A stretch of 64,000 nucleotides of DNA from Flavobacterium sp. N1994 (GTDB lineage Bacteria; Bacteroidota; Bacteroidia; Flavobacteriales; Flavobacteriaceae), in the NCBI RefSeq assembly GCF_025947145.1, contig NZ_CP109999.1, positions 1,364,001 to 1,428,000 of the forward strand, read 5' to 3'. Of the stretch, positions 17,109 to 25,878 are shown piece by piece. Below the pieces are notes generated by a model. It ran no database searches and was not told the origin of the DNA. It was given only the letters and a program-made list of their open reading frames with translations. Each line of letters begins with the position of its first letter. Positions within the stretch are counted from its first letter, which is position 1. The position numbers and the translations under genes were made by a program.

Positions 17109-18500
17109 ATGAACAAAAACACACTTTGGTCTCTCCGTTTAGGTTTTTCTGCAAAACAGCAGCGAGCTATTGAACAAATGGGACTATCCACTTTTCTTGA
17201 GAAATCTTTTCGTTCCTCATATGAAAAGAAAACACCTTCCTTTCTGGATAATAGTCCAAAATCATTAAAAGAATTAAGAACAAGACGTCAGGAAATTAAG
17301 AGTTCAAATGCTGATAATGTCAAAGAATTATTGAAAGTAGAAATTCAAGTGCAACAAGAAATGAAAGCGTGGTGGCTTCAAAAAATGATGACAGATGACT
17401 TTCCATTACGCGAAAAAATGACCTGCTTTTGGCACAATCATTTTGTGTCTACGTTCCAAAAAGTAAAAGTGAATCATTGGATTTTCCAACACAATCAAAT
17501 ATTGAGAGAAAATGCTTTTGGCAACTTCAAAACCTTGACAAAAAAGATAGTTCAATCCAATGCCATGGTTCGTTATCTTGACAATGTAGATAACAAAAGA
17601 GATAAAATCAATGAAAATTTGAGTCGGGAATTACTCGAACTTTTTACCCTTGGTATTGGCAATTACACCGAAGAAGATATCAAAAATGGAGCAAAAGGTT
17701 TAGCCGGACTTACCTTAGGCGAAGATCAAGCGGAATACAGACGCTTCCTAGAGAATGATGACACCATTACTTATTTTGGTAAAACTGGAAAGTTCAAAGC
17801 GGAGGATATGATTGATATTATTTTTGAACAAAAGGCAATTCCTTATTTAATTACCCGAAAAATATTAAAATGGTTTATCTATGATAATCCTACAGAAGCT
17901 TTAGTAACTTATTATGGCGATTATTTTAGGAAAGTTGATTTTGAAATTAAGCCTTTATTAACCAAAATCTTTACCGAAGAATTTCCCAAAGACAACGCTG
18001 GCAGTAAAATCAAAGATCCGCTCGTTTACATTTTACAACTAATGAATGAACTGAATGTTGAGCAACTAAATCCAAGGTTATTGGCTTTTTATTTAAAACA
18101 ACAAGGCATGGATTTATTCAATCAACCCAATGTTAAAGGTTGGAACGGCGGGAAAGAATGGTTAAGCTCTCAAGTATATTTACAAAGAAACAACGTAGCT
18201 GATTTGTTGTGTAACGGAAGAAACATCAGTCGAAGAGCAAAGATTATAAATGACGACATGACCAGTGAAAATGTGAACCAATTGATAAAAGTATCCTTGA
18301 ATTGGACGAAATCTGGAACGAATAAAACTATTATCGCTGAATTACAAGACCGATTACTGTTTCAAACTGATGAAGACCTGCAAAAAGATTGGGAAACACT
18401 TCTCAAATATGACTTCAACCCCAAAGCGGAAAGTGCCGATAATGCAGTGATGCGTTTGTTTAACAACATGATAAAAACTCCTGAATTCCAAATCATTTAA
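17109..18500 (+). CDS. DUF1800 domain protein
   Basis: 463 residues, starting 11 bases after the previous gene. Family features are GFSAKQQRAIEQMG at the N-terminus, REKMTCFWHNHFVS, a LSRELLELFTLGIGNYTEEDI block, and NVKGWNGGKEWLSS near residue 345. DUF1800 proteins are nearly always encoded directly before a DUF1501 protein, as here. Their function is not established; the pair is thought to act outside the cytoplasm. No signal peptide is evident in this copy. Confidence 0.88.
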   Translation: MNKNTLWSLRLGFSAKQQRAIEQMGLSTFLEKSFRSSYEKKTPSFLDNSPKSLKELRTRRQEIKSSNADNVKELLKVEIQVQQEMKAWWLQKMMTDDFPLREKMTCFWHNHFVSTFQKVKVNHWIFQHNQILRENAFGNFKTLTKKIVQSNAMVRYLDNVDNKRDKINENLSRELLELFTLGIGNYTEEDIKNGAKGLAGLTLGEDQAEYRRFLENDDTITYFGKTGKFKAEDMIDIIFEQKAIPYLITRKILKWFIYDNPTEALVTYYGDYFRKVDFEIKPLLTKIFTEEFPKDNAGSKIKDPLVYILQLMNELNVEQLNPRLLAFYLKQQGMDLFNQPNVKGWNGGKEWLSSQVYLQRNNVADLLCNGRNISRRAKIINDDMTSENVNQLIKVSLNWTKSGTNKTIIAELQDRLLFQTDEDLQKDWETLLKYDFNPKAESADNAVMRLFNNMIKTPEFQII

Positions 18501-18502
18501 TC

Positions 18503-19669
18503 ATGAACAGAAGAAACTTTCTTTCACTAACAGGAACCTTCACAGCAGGAACCTTACTCCTCCCCGATTTCCTTCATGCTTTTGGATCACAGTCTACTTT
18601 GGTTATTGGCGAACAATGTTTGGTTTTTATACAGTTGAATGGTGGTAACGATGGTTTGAACACGTTTATTCCTTATGATGACCCATTGTATTATGAATAC
18701 CGAACTAAAATTGCTTTATCAAAAAATGAGGTAATTAGCACTAACAAAGGAATGGCATTTCATCCAGCATTAAAAGATTTTGCAACCATGCAGCAAAATG
18801 GCGATTTGACAATCATTCAAAACGTTGGATATCCCGAACCAAATCGTTCTCATTTTCGCAGTCAAGAAATTTGGCAAACAGCATCAGCATCTAATGAATA
18901 TTTAAGTAGTGGTTGGCTAGGTCGTTATCTAGATTTACAATGCAAGGAACATCAACCTACAGCTGGAGTTAATTTTGACAGTATTGATAATTTATCTCTT
19001 AAAGGAAATGAACCTAACTCAATAACCGTAAAAGATCCTAATCGCTTTAAAATAAAATCAGACAAAGAAGAAACAGTAAAACTATCCGATAATCCTCAAC
19101 TCGATTTTGTTCGTAAGATTGCTAATTCGGTTTCTGAAGGTTCTGATGACATTCAAAATGCTTTGTCCAAATCCACTTCAGAAACCAGTTATCCTAAAAC
19201 AGGTTTAGGCAAAAACTTAGAATGGATTGCTCGTTTAATAAAAGGCAACCTCAACTCCAAAGTATATTATACTTCCCAAAATGGTTATGATACCCATGAT
19301 AATCAAGTGAATATTCAACAACGCAATTTGACCGAATTGAATGATGCGATTTATAGCTTTTACAACGAATTAAAAAAAGCCCAACTATTACAAAATGTAA
19401 CGTTAGTTGTTTTTTCAGAATTTGGAAGACGCGTAAAAGACAACGGCAACGGAACTGACCACGGAACTGCTGCGCCTATGTTTATCATTGGTGGGAATAA
19501 CAAAGGAACCATTATTGGCAAAAACCCTAATCTTGCAAACTTAGACAACGGAGATTTAAAACACGAAGTTGATTTCAGAAGTGTTTATGCTACCTTATTG
19601 CAAAGTAAAATGAACTTTGATTATACCAAAATTGGGATTAGCAATACATTAGTAAATGGATTGTTTTGA
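18503..19669 (+). CDS. DUF1501 domain secreted protein (sulfatase-like fold)
   Basis: 388 residues, two bases after the DUF1800 stop. The N-terminus MNRRNFLSLTGTFTAG is a twin-Arg-like export signal (RRNFL). Features of the family include FIQLNGGNDGLNTFIPYDD, NRSHFRSQEIWQTA, a GYDTHDNQ metal-type motif and FSEFGRRVKDNGNGTDHGTA near the C-terminus. The His/Asp pattern recalls alkaline phosphatase/sulfatase superfamily enzymes. Co-translation with DUF1800 is likely given the spacing. The substrate is unknown. Confidence 0.9.
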   Translation: MNRRNFLSLTGTFTAGTLLLPDFLHAFGSQSTLVIGEQCLVFIQLNGGNDGLNTFIPYDDPLYYEYRTKIALSKNEVISTNKGMAFHPALKDFATMQQNGDLTIIQNVGYPEPNRSHFRSQEIWQTASASNEYLSSGWLGRYLDLQCKEHQPTAGVNFDSIDNLSLKGNEPNSITVKDPNRFKIKSDKEETVKLSDNPQLDFVRKIANSVSEGSDDIQNALSKSTSETSYPKTGLGKNLEWIARLIKGNLNSKVYYTSQNGYDTHDNQVNIQQRNLTELNDAIYSFYNELKKAQLLQNVTLVVFSEFGRRVKDNGNGTDHGTAAPMFIIGGNNKGTIIGKNPNLANLDNGDLKHEVDFRSVYATLLQSKMNFDYTKIGISNTLVNGLF

Positions 19670-19700
19670 GTTAAAAATAATTAGGATTGAAATTAAATTA

Positions 19701-19745
19701 TTCACACCAGACAGGTTTTATATCTTGTCAGGTGTAATTTTTTGC
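19701..19745 (+). terminator. Terminator after the DUF1501 gene
   Basis: ACACC..GACA (19704-19713) pairs with TGTC..GGTGT (19725-19735) with one internal mismatch, then a T run. Confidence 0.7.
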
Positions 19746-19838
19746 TAATATTTCAATGTAGTAGTGAGAACTTAAAATGATATACTCAACAGTATAAAAA
19801 AATATAAAATTCAAAAATCATAATATAGTATTACTTTT

Positions 19839-19846
19839 TATCTTTG
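19839..19846 (+). promoter_or_regulatory. -7 promoter element (TATCTTTG)
   Basis: A perfect TAnnTTTG match 18 bases before the ATG at 19865. It overlaps an upstream in-frame TTG, which therefore cannot be the start. Confidence 0.55.
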
Positions 19847-19864
19847 TCTAAAAGGTATATCATT

Positions 19865-20365
19865 ATGAAACAAAATATGGAGAGCTATGTGATTAGAGTA
19901 ACTTTAATATTTCTCATGGTTTTCTTACTAAGCTCTTGTGCTGTGAATAGAATAATTGGAGACAAAGATAAACTTACCATTTCTTATGATAGTATTGATT
20001 TTAAACTGTCTAAAATTGAGCATATGGGAAACATAAATGGTTACGGAAGCGGAGTATTTAGCCATGTGAAAAATGGAAAGTTTTTTATAGTTACACTAGA
20101 AGCTAAAAACAATTCAGCCTTAAAAAAAGAAATTGATTTAGATAAAATTATTTTGTGTGACAGCTCTAAAATTTGCCTGTCAGTTGGTCGAATTGATTAC
20201 AATACAATAGTTGACTTTCCTGCTAACAGAATTTTAAAACTGCTCCCTAATCAAAAAGACGGAAGACACATGTTTTATGCTGGTCCTAAAGATTTCGTGC
20301 CAATGTATATAGTTATCAATAGAGATAATAATATTTACATCAAATTTGATTTTAATAAAAAGTAA
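19865..20365 (+). CDS. Lipoprotein of unknown function
   Basis: From the ATG at 19865 the protein has 166 residues and a lipoprotein signal (FLLSSCAV). AAAAGG lies 9 bases upstream and supports this start. The mature part is a small beta-rich domain (a single Ig-like or DUF4352-like fold is possible: AKNNSALKKEIDLDKI resembles the N-N-S/K pattern of such proteins). No catalytic motif is seen. A single-gene transcript is likely because a promoter element precedes it and another precedes pepT. Confidence 0.7.
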   Translation: MKQNMESYVIRVTLIFLMVFLLSSCAVNRIIGDKDKLTISYDSIDFKLSKIEHMGNINGYGSGVFSHVKNGKFFIVTLEAKNNSALKKEIDLDKIILCDSSKICLSVGRIDYNTIVDFPANRILKLLPNQKDGRHMFYAGPKDFVPMYIVINRDNNIYIKFDFNKK

Positions 20366-20402
20366 GTTTTAATTAAGTAATAACAATTACTCAATCTTTC
20401 AA

Positions 20403-20410
20403 TATCTTTG
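20403..20410 (+). promoter_or_regulatory. -7 promoter element of pepT (TATCTTTG)
   Basis: A perfect TAnnTTTG match ending 15 bases before the pepT ATG at 20426. It includes an in-frame TTG at 20408, which argues against that codon as the start. Confidence 0.55.
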
Positions 20411-20425
20411 AAGAAAATAATAATC

Positions 20426-21685
20426 ATGCAACATATTATCGACCGCTTTGTAAGCTATGTCACTATCGACACCGAATCGGATCCTAATTCAGACACCACT
20501 CCAAGTACCAAAAAACAATTTGATTTAGCCAATAAATTAGTTGAAGAACTCAAAGCCATCGGACTAAAAGAAGTTACTATTGACAAACATGGCTACATCA
20601 TGGCTACTTTACCTTCTAATGTTGATCATAAAGTACCTACTATAGGATTTATTTCTCACTTTGACACCACTCCAGATTTTACAGGTAAAGATGTTAAACC
20701 ACAGATAGTTCCTAATTATGATGGTGGCGATATTGTTCTGAACAAAGAACAAAATATCGTTTTATCCCCTAGTTATTTTAAAGATTTATTGCTTTATAAA
20801 GGACAAACGCTTATCACTACAAACGGGTTGACTTTGCTTGGCGCCGATGACAAAGCAGGTATTACTGAGATTGTAACCGCCATGGAATATTTGATAAACA
20901 ATCCACAAATCAAACACGGAAAAATACGAGTAGGCTTTACCCCTGATGAAGAAATTGGTCGAGGTGCTGATTTATTTGATGTGAAAAAATTTGGTGCCGA
21001 TTGGGCTTACACTATGGACGGAAGTCAGATTGGCGAATTAGAATATGAAAACTTCAATGCGGCTGGAGTGAAAATTACCTTCAAAGGAAAAAGCGTGCAT
21101 CCAGGTTATGCTAAAGGAAAAATGATAAACTCTATGCTTATCGCTAATGACTTTATCAATGAATTACCTAAAGGAGAAACCCCACAGGAAACAAAAGATT
21201 ACGAAGGGTTCTTTCACGTAACCCAATTGCAAGGGAGCCTTGAAGAAACGAAGTTGGAATTAATCATTCGGGACCACGATATGAAATTATTCAAACAACG
21301 TAAAGCCTTAATTGAGCAACTGACTAAAAAGTTCAATAAGAAATTTGCTAAACAATTTGGAGAAGACATTGTTATTACTACCATAAAAGACCAATACTAC
21401 AACATGAAAGAAAAGGTAGAACCTGTAATGTTCATCGTTGATTTGGCAGAAAAAGCTATGAAATCATTAGGCATCAAACCTCTAATCAAACCTATTCGTG
21501 GAGGTACTGATGGTTGCCGATTGTCTTATATGGGATTACCTTGTCCAAATATCTTCGCGGGTGGGCATAACTTCCATGGGAAATATGAATATGTTCCTGT
21601 TGAGAGTATGCAGAAAGCGATTGACGTTATTATAAAAATTGCTGAATTAACCGCTACTACTGATTTTTCTAAAAAGAAAAAATAG
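20426..21685 (+). CDS. pepT: Peptidase T (tripeptide aminopeptidase)
   Basis: From the ATG at 20426, 419 residues of a M20 family zinc peptidase. Key motifs: [11 protein letters not shown] (first metal His and Asp), [10 protein letters not shown] (bridging Asp), and [11 protein letters not shown] (catalytic Glu-Glu), then [12 protein letters not shown] and a C-terminal [10 protein letters not shown] with the last His ligand. It removes the N-terminal residue from tripeptides in the cytoplasm. Length and motif order match PepT well. The YdeI-like gene follows 33 bases later and may be co-transcribed. Confidence 0.95.
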   Translation: MQHIIDRFVSYVTIDTESDPNSDTTPSTKKQFDLANKLVEELKAIGLKEVTIDKHGYIMATLPSNVDHKVPTIGFISHFDTTPDFTGKDVKPQIVPNYDGGDIVLNKEQNIVLSPSYFKDLLLYKGQTLITTNGLTLLGADDKAGITEIVTAMEYLINNPQIKHGKIRVGFTPDEEIGRGADLFDVKKFGADWAYTMDGSQIGELEYENFNAAGVKITFKGKSVHPGYAKGKMINSMLIANDFINELPKGETPQETKDYEGFFHVTQLQGSLEETKLELIIRDHDMKLFKQRKALIEQLTKKFNKKFAKQFGEDIVITTIKDQYYNMKEKVEPVMFIVDLAEKAMKSLGIKPLIKPIRGGTDGCRLSYMGLPCPNIFAGGHNFHGKYEYVPVESMQKAIDVIIKIAELTATTDFSKKKK

Positions 21686-21718
21686 TAAAGAATGATTAGT
21701 GAGTAGGAATTAGTATTC

Positions 21719-22300
21719 ATGAAAGAAGAGAAACATACCTGGGATAAAGTTAATCAATGGGGAGAAGAATTAGCCTTATTGCGTAACATTATTCATAAAA
21801 CTGAGTTGGTCGAAACCAATAAATGGGGAGGTGAAATCTACACCATCAATAACAAAAACGTTATGGGTATTGGGGGTTTCAAAAACTATTTTACCATTTG
21901 GTTTATGAACGGTGTGTTTCTAAAAGACGAAGCTAAAGTTTTAGTAAATGCAAATGAAGGGGTTACGAAAGGATTACGGCAATGGCGTTTTACTTCAGCT
22001 AAAGAAGTCAATGAAAAATTAGTTTTACATTACATTCATGAGGCAATTGCTAATGAAAAAGCTGGGCTTTCCATTAAACCTGAAAAGAAAGAAGCCATGC
22101 AATGTGAATTCTTTGAAATAGAATTGAAAAAAGACAAAGCCTTACAACTGGCTTTTGAAAAATTCAGTCCATACAAACAAAAAGAATTCTGGGAATACAT
22201 GGCCACTGCCAAACAAGAGAAGACTAAAGTCAGTCGCTTTGAAAAAATAAAACCTTTGATTATGGAATATCGAGGTTTGAATGATAAGTATCGAACTTAA
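21719..22300 (+). CDS. YdeI/OmdA family protein with DUF1801 N-terminal domain
   Basis: 193 residues in two parts: a DUF1801-type domain (about 1-115, with WGGEIYTINNKNVMGIGGFKNY) and a C-terminal OmdA/YdeI-type helical region with FEKFSPYKQKEFWEYMATAKQEKTK. That C-terminal pattern is characteristic of proteins named for bacteriocin protection or OmpD association, though the molecular role is unclear. Cytosolic, no signal peptide. Confidence 0.82.
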   Translation: MKEEKHTWDKVNQWGEELALLRNIIHKTELVETNKWGGEIYTINNKNVMGIGGFKNYFTIWFMNGVFLKDEAKVLVNANEGVTKGLRQWRFTSAKEVNEKLVLHYIHEAIANEKAGLSIKPEKKEAMQCEFFEIELKKDKALQLAFEKFSPYKQKEFWEYMATAKQEKTKVSRFEKIKPLIMEYRGLNDKYRT

Positions 22301-22333
22301 AAATTGTTTTTAACATAATTCTTTATTTCACTA

Positions 22334-23203
22334 ATGCAAAAACTACTACTCATGATAAAACGAAATAAAGTAAAATCAATTTTAAGTTTCTTGGCGATAC
22401 TCTACTTGGCTTTTTGTCAATCTTGTATGAGAATGCGAATGACGACTAAGGAAACCAAAGCCTTCTTCACAACTTCCAAAACAGCTTATATAGACTCTTC
22501 CAAGGAAATAAATGGCTTTACTATTCATTATATCGAAACTGGGAACAAAAATGCTTCTACCCTCTTCTTTGTTCATGGTTCTCCTGGAAGCTGGGATGCC
22601 TACAAAGACTATTTAAAAGATAGTTTATTACTTTCTAAATACCGAATGATTGCCATTGACCGAATTGGATTTGGTTACAGTAATTTTGGTAAGGCCGAAG
22701 ACTTAAAAACGCAGGCTAACATCCTTGAAAAGTTTACAAAATTAACAGCCAATGGGAAACCTATTTATTTAATTGGGCATTCTTTAGGAGGACCAACTAT
22801 TGTGCAAATGGCTGCAGATAAACCCAATGATTATAAAGAATTAATCATCTTAGCTGGAGCGGTTGACCCCAAAGCCGAAAAACCTGAAACTTGGAGAGCG
22901 GTCATTAAAACAAGACCTATACGTTATATCATCCCTGGAGCACTTCGCCCTTCTAATGATGAATTGTGGTGGCTAAAGAAAGATTTGTATGATTTAAAAC
23001 CAATGCTGCAAAACATCACATCAAATGTTATCATCATACATGGTACCAAGGATCCTTTAGTACCTTATAGTAACGTGGCCTATATGAGACTGGAATTTGT
23101 TAATGCACAATCACTACAAATCATTTCTATCAAGGATGCCAACCATTTTATTCCATGGGAACATTATAAAGAAATAAGAGATGTGCTTTATACATTAGAA
23201 TAA
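22334..23203 (+). CDS. Alpha/beta hydrolase, membrane-anchored or exported
   Basis: 289 residues; ATG at 22334, with an alternative ATG at 22352. A hydrophobic N-terminus with LAFCQSC may be a signal/lipobox. The hydrolase core shows FFVHGSPGSWDAY (oxyanion loop), the nucleophile elbow GHSLGGP, the acid in HGTKDPLVP, and the catalytic His in ANHFIPW. It is an esterase, lipase or C-C hydrolase type; the substrate is unknown. A bidirectional terminator separates it from the convergent yajC. Confidence 0.82.
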   Translation: MQKLLLMIKRNKVKSILSFLAILYLAFCQSCMRMRMTTKETKAFFTTSKTAYIDSSKEINGFTIHYIETGNKNASTLFFVHGSPGSWDAYKDYLKDSLLLSKYRMIAIDRIGFGYSNFGKAEDLKTQANILEKFTKLTANGKPIYLIGHSLGGPTIVQMAADKPNDYKELIILAGAVDPKAEKPETWRAVIKTRPIRYIIPGALRPSNDELWWLKKDLYDLKPMLQNITSNVIIIHGTKDPLVPYSNVAYMRLEFVNAQSLQIISIKDANHFIPWEHYKEIRDVLYTLE

Positions 23204-23206
23204 AAA

Positions 23207-23236
23207 ATCCCAAACACTATTACTAGTCTTTGGGAT
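23207..23236. terminator. Bidirectional terminator between the hydrolase gene and yajC
   Basis: ATCCCAAA (23207-23214) pairs with TTTGGGAT (23229-23236), with A runs on the left and T-rich sequence on the right. Confidence 0.75.
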
Positions 23237-23262
23237 TATAAATATTGAAATGTGTAAAAAGC

Positions 23263-23538
23263 TTATGCCTTTTTATTCAAAGCAGCTGTTAATTCTAACG
23301 AGATTGCAGAGCGCTCTATTTTAAGTTTTCCTGACATCGTTTCAATCACGGCTGTTGTTTCTGATAACTCAGCTATTTTGCCATGAAAACCACTTTTAGT
23401 GATGATTTTATCGCCCACTTTTAAAGTAGCTTCGAATTCTTTTTCTTGTTTGATTTTCTTTTGTTGTGGTCTAATCATAAAGAAATAGATAACCACAAAC
23501 ATTAGTAAAAACGGTAAAAATTGACCTATTTGTCCCAT
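23263..23538 (-). CDS. yajC: Preprotein translocase subunit YajC
   Basis: 91 residues: one N-terminal membrane segment (FLPFLLMFVVIYFFMIRPQQKK), immediately followed by the family's RPQQKK motif, then a small beta domain with VGDKIITKSGFHGKIAEL. This is the usual form of YajC, an inner-membrane partner of SecDF and YidC. It lies 11 bases downstream of nusB on the same strand, an order common in Bacteroidota. Confidence 0.95.
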   Translation of the reverse strand: MGQIGQFLPFLLMFVVIYFFMIRPQQKKIKQEKEFEATLKVGDKIITKSGFHGKIAELSETTAVIETMSGKLKIERSAISLELTAALNKKA

Positions 23539-23549
23539 AATAATGTATT

Positions 23550-24494
23550 TTAATTTTGAATTAAACCTCTTCCGGTTTTTTGGATTTTATTTTCGTTTTG
23601 GAATTCTTTGACTAAGTTGTCTAATATTCCGTTGATAAAAAGACTGCTTTTGGGTGTTGAGTATTCTTTAGCAATTTCTAAATACTCATTGATAGTTACC
23701 TTAACAGGAATGGATGGGAATTTTAAAAACTCACAAATAGCCATCTTCAAAATGATAGTATCAATTTCAGCTATTCTTTCGGCGTCCCAGTTTGGTGTTT
23801 TATCAATATACTCTTTGGCTAAATCGACTTCATTAAGCACTGTTTTTCTGAACAACAAGCTTACAAACTCTTTATCTTCCTCATCTTTAAAAAGTTTAAC
23901 CACTCTAAAATCTTCTTTATCCGATATTTGTTTCAGCTGCTTTAAGATTTGTGTATTCACTAACGGAATATCATCAATCCAAGTTAGTTTATTATCCTCC
24001 AAATAGTCATATAACTTTTCGTTGGGTGCAATCAAATCGGTAAACATGTCAATCACAAAGTCCTTATCTTCTTGAAAAGAAGATTTTTTGGTACTCATAT
24101 ACTTTTGATACAAATCACTTTGTCTGATCTCATTCAGTAAAAGCAATATATAGTCGTCATTCATCGACCAGTTATTGATTTTTCTTTTTTCTAACGCAAT
24201 ACTCAACGAGTTATTCTCTTCTAATAGTTGAAGAACCGCGTTATTGACAAATTTTCTATTGGGATTTTTCTCCTCAGGGGTAGCTAAATGTTTTTTACTA
24301 GAAGCTTCTAAGAAAATAACTTCTTTCTTTCTGATTTCTATCAAACAAGACAACATGATTAAATACAAATCTTGAATAGCATCGATACTGTGAAGCAAAA
24401 ACTTTTCTTCTTTTTCAATATCATCAGAGCTTTTTTGATGCAATGCATAAATAGATTGCATTACTTTTACTCGAATATGTCTTCTGTTTAACAC
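23550..24494 (-). CDS. nusB: Transcription antitermination protein NusB (extended form)
   Basis: 314 residues, about twice the length of the E. coli protein. The N-terminus MLNRRHIRVKVMQSIYAL is the typical NusB start. The conserved helical core is at the C-terminus: ERIAEIDTIILKMAICEFLKFPSIPVKVTINEYLEIAKEYS and SLFINGILDNL. The middle 150 residues are a charged helical insertion that is usual in Bacteroidota NusB. It binds boxA RNA with NusE/S10 in rRNA antitermination. It leads an operon with yajC. Confidence 0.93.
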   Translation of the reverse strand: MLNRRHIRVKVMQSIYALHQKSSDDIEKEEKFLLHSIDAIQDLYLIMLSCLIEIRKKEVIFLEASSKKHLATPEEKNPNRKFVNNAVLQLLEENNSLSIALEKRKINNWSMNDDYILLLLNEIRQSDLYQKYMSTKKSSFQEDKDFVIDMFTDLIAPNEKLYDYLEDNKLTWIDDIPLVNTQILKQLKQISDKEDFRVVKLFKDEEDKEFVSLLFRKTVLNEVDLAKEYIDKTPNWDAERIAEIDTIILKMAICEFLKFPSIPVKVTINEYLEIAKEYSTPKSSLFINGILDNLVKEFQNENKIQKTGRGLIQN

Positions 24495-24517
24495 CTGTAA
24501 GAACTTTTTAAAATTAA

Positions 24518-24544
24518 CAAAGCGAAAGAAAATCTTTCGCTTTG
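24518..24544. terminator. Terminator between the dehydrogenase gene and nusB
   Basis: A perfect 12-base stem, CAAAGCGAAAGA (24518-24529) with TCTTTCGCTTTG (24533-24544), and an AAA loop. It ends the dehydrogenase transcript, which stops at 24578 on the minus strand. Confidence 0.75.
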
Positions 24545-24577
24545 CAAAAATAGTAATTATTTTATTTTGAAACGGCT

Positions 24578-25684
24578 TTATTTAGCAGCGTTTTCTTTTT
24601 TTCTTTGATCAATTCTGTTTTGAGCAATTTGCATAGCCGCTTGTTGTGTAGTCATATTGTTTTGATCCGCAAAACCGAATATTTCTAAAGTGGTATTATA
24701 AATATTCTCTGTTCTTCTGATGGCTTCTCCCTCGGCATATTTCACTAACTCACCATAAACATTGATAATCCCACCAGCATTGATCAAGAAATCAGGTGCA
24801 TATGCAATACCTCTTTCTCTTAATATTGGTCCGTGAATGGCTTCTACTGCTAATTGATTATTAGCCGCACCAGCAATTACTTTAGCTTTAATTTTATAAA
24901 TGGTATCATCATTAATAGTAGCTCCTAAGGCACATGGTGAATAGATATCCACATCAGCAGCGTATAAATCAGCTCCAGTGAAAATTTGAGCGCCGTATTT
25001 AGCGACCATATTTTCCATTTTATCTTGATGAATATCGGATACGAAAACTATCGCTCCTTCTTTTGTCAAATGACTAATCAAAGTTTCACCTACATGACCT
25101 GTTCCTTGTACCAAAACTTTTTTACCGGCTAAGTTATCCGAACCAAATTGGTATTTAGCTGCTGCTTTCATTCCCATGTAAACACCATAAGCAGTTACAG
25201 GAGAAGGATTTCCAGAGCCTCCTTTTTCAATAGAGATTCCAGTAACAAATTTAGTTACTTCGTGAATTCTATCCATATCTTCAGTAGTCGTACCTACATC
25301 TTCAGCAGTGATATATTTTCCGCTTAACGAATTAACAAACTGACCAAAACGAGTAATCATTTCTGGTGTTTTATCTGCTTTAGCATCTCCGATGATTACT
25401 GCTTTACCTCCGCCTAAGTTCAAACCTGTTATAGCCGACTTGTAAGTCATCCCACGAGAAAGACGTAACACATCGTTTAATGCTTCCCATTCATTAGCAT
25501 AATTCCACATTCTAGTCCCACCAAGTGCTGGTCCCATTACTGTATTATGGATACCAATAATTGCTTTTAATCCTGTATCTTTGTCATTACAAAAAACAAT
25601 TTGTTCGTGATTATCAAAAGATAGCTGGCCAAAAACTGGATTCATTTTTTGCAATTCTGCTGGTGTAGTGATTTCTGAAGTCAT
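24578..25684 (-). CDS. Leucine/Glu/Phe/Val dehydrogenase family amino-acid dehydrogenase
   Basis: 368 residues. The Glu/Leu/Phe/Val dehydrogenase dimerisation and catalytic part is seen in GPALGGTRMW, SRGMTYKSAITGLNLGGGKAVI (catalytic Lys in the GGGKAV and MTYKSA motifs) and ITAEDVGTT. The Rossmann part has VQGTGHVGETL and VIAGAANNQLA. The length and the GGGKAVIIGD wording fit leucine dehydrogenase best, giving NAD-linked oxidative deamination of branched-chain amino acids. Which amino acid is preferred cannot be read directly. Monocistronic, with a terminator downstream. Confidence 0.9.
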   Translation of the reverse strand: MTSEITTPAELQKMNPVFGQLSFDNHEQIVFCNDKDTGLKAIIGIHNTVMGPALGGTRMWNYANEWEALNDVLRLSRGMTYKSAITGLNLGGGKAVIIGDAKADKTPEMITRFGQFVNSLSGKYITAEDVGTTTEDMDRIHEVTKFVTGISIEKGGSGNPSPVTAYGVYMGMKAAAKYQFGSDNLAGKKVLVQGTGHVGETLISHLTKEGAIVFVSDIHQDKMENMVAKYGAQIFTGADLYAADVDIYSPCALGATINDDTIYKIKAKVIAGAANNQLAVEAIHGPILRERGIAYAPDFLINAGGIINVYGELVKYAEGEAIRRTENIYNTTLEIFGFADQNNMTTQQAAMQIAQNRIDQRKKENAAK

Positions 25685-25878
25685 TTTGTAATTATTTAAT
25701 TTAGACTTTTTTAAAAAGTCCCGACAAAATTAAAATTTTATTCAATAAAATTCATTGAAATCACCAATAATTAGTAATTTGTTAATAAAATCAATTTAAA
25801 TAAAGAATACAATAATTTAACTATTTTTAAAAATTTAACAAAAAAGTAGGTTTTAAATCCCAAATCGGTCTATTTTAG

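Noticed and set aside
25685-25878. Possible small RNA or leader in the AT-rich gap before the ABC exporter
   Set aside because: No hairpin, promoter pair or repeat stands out; it is simply very AT-rich.
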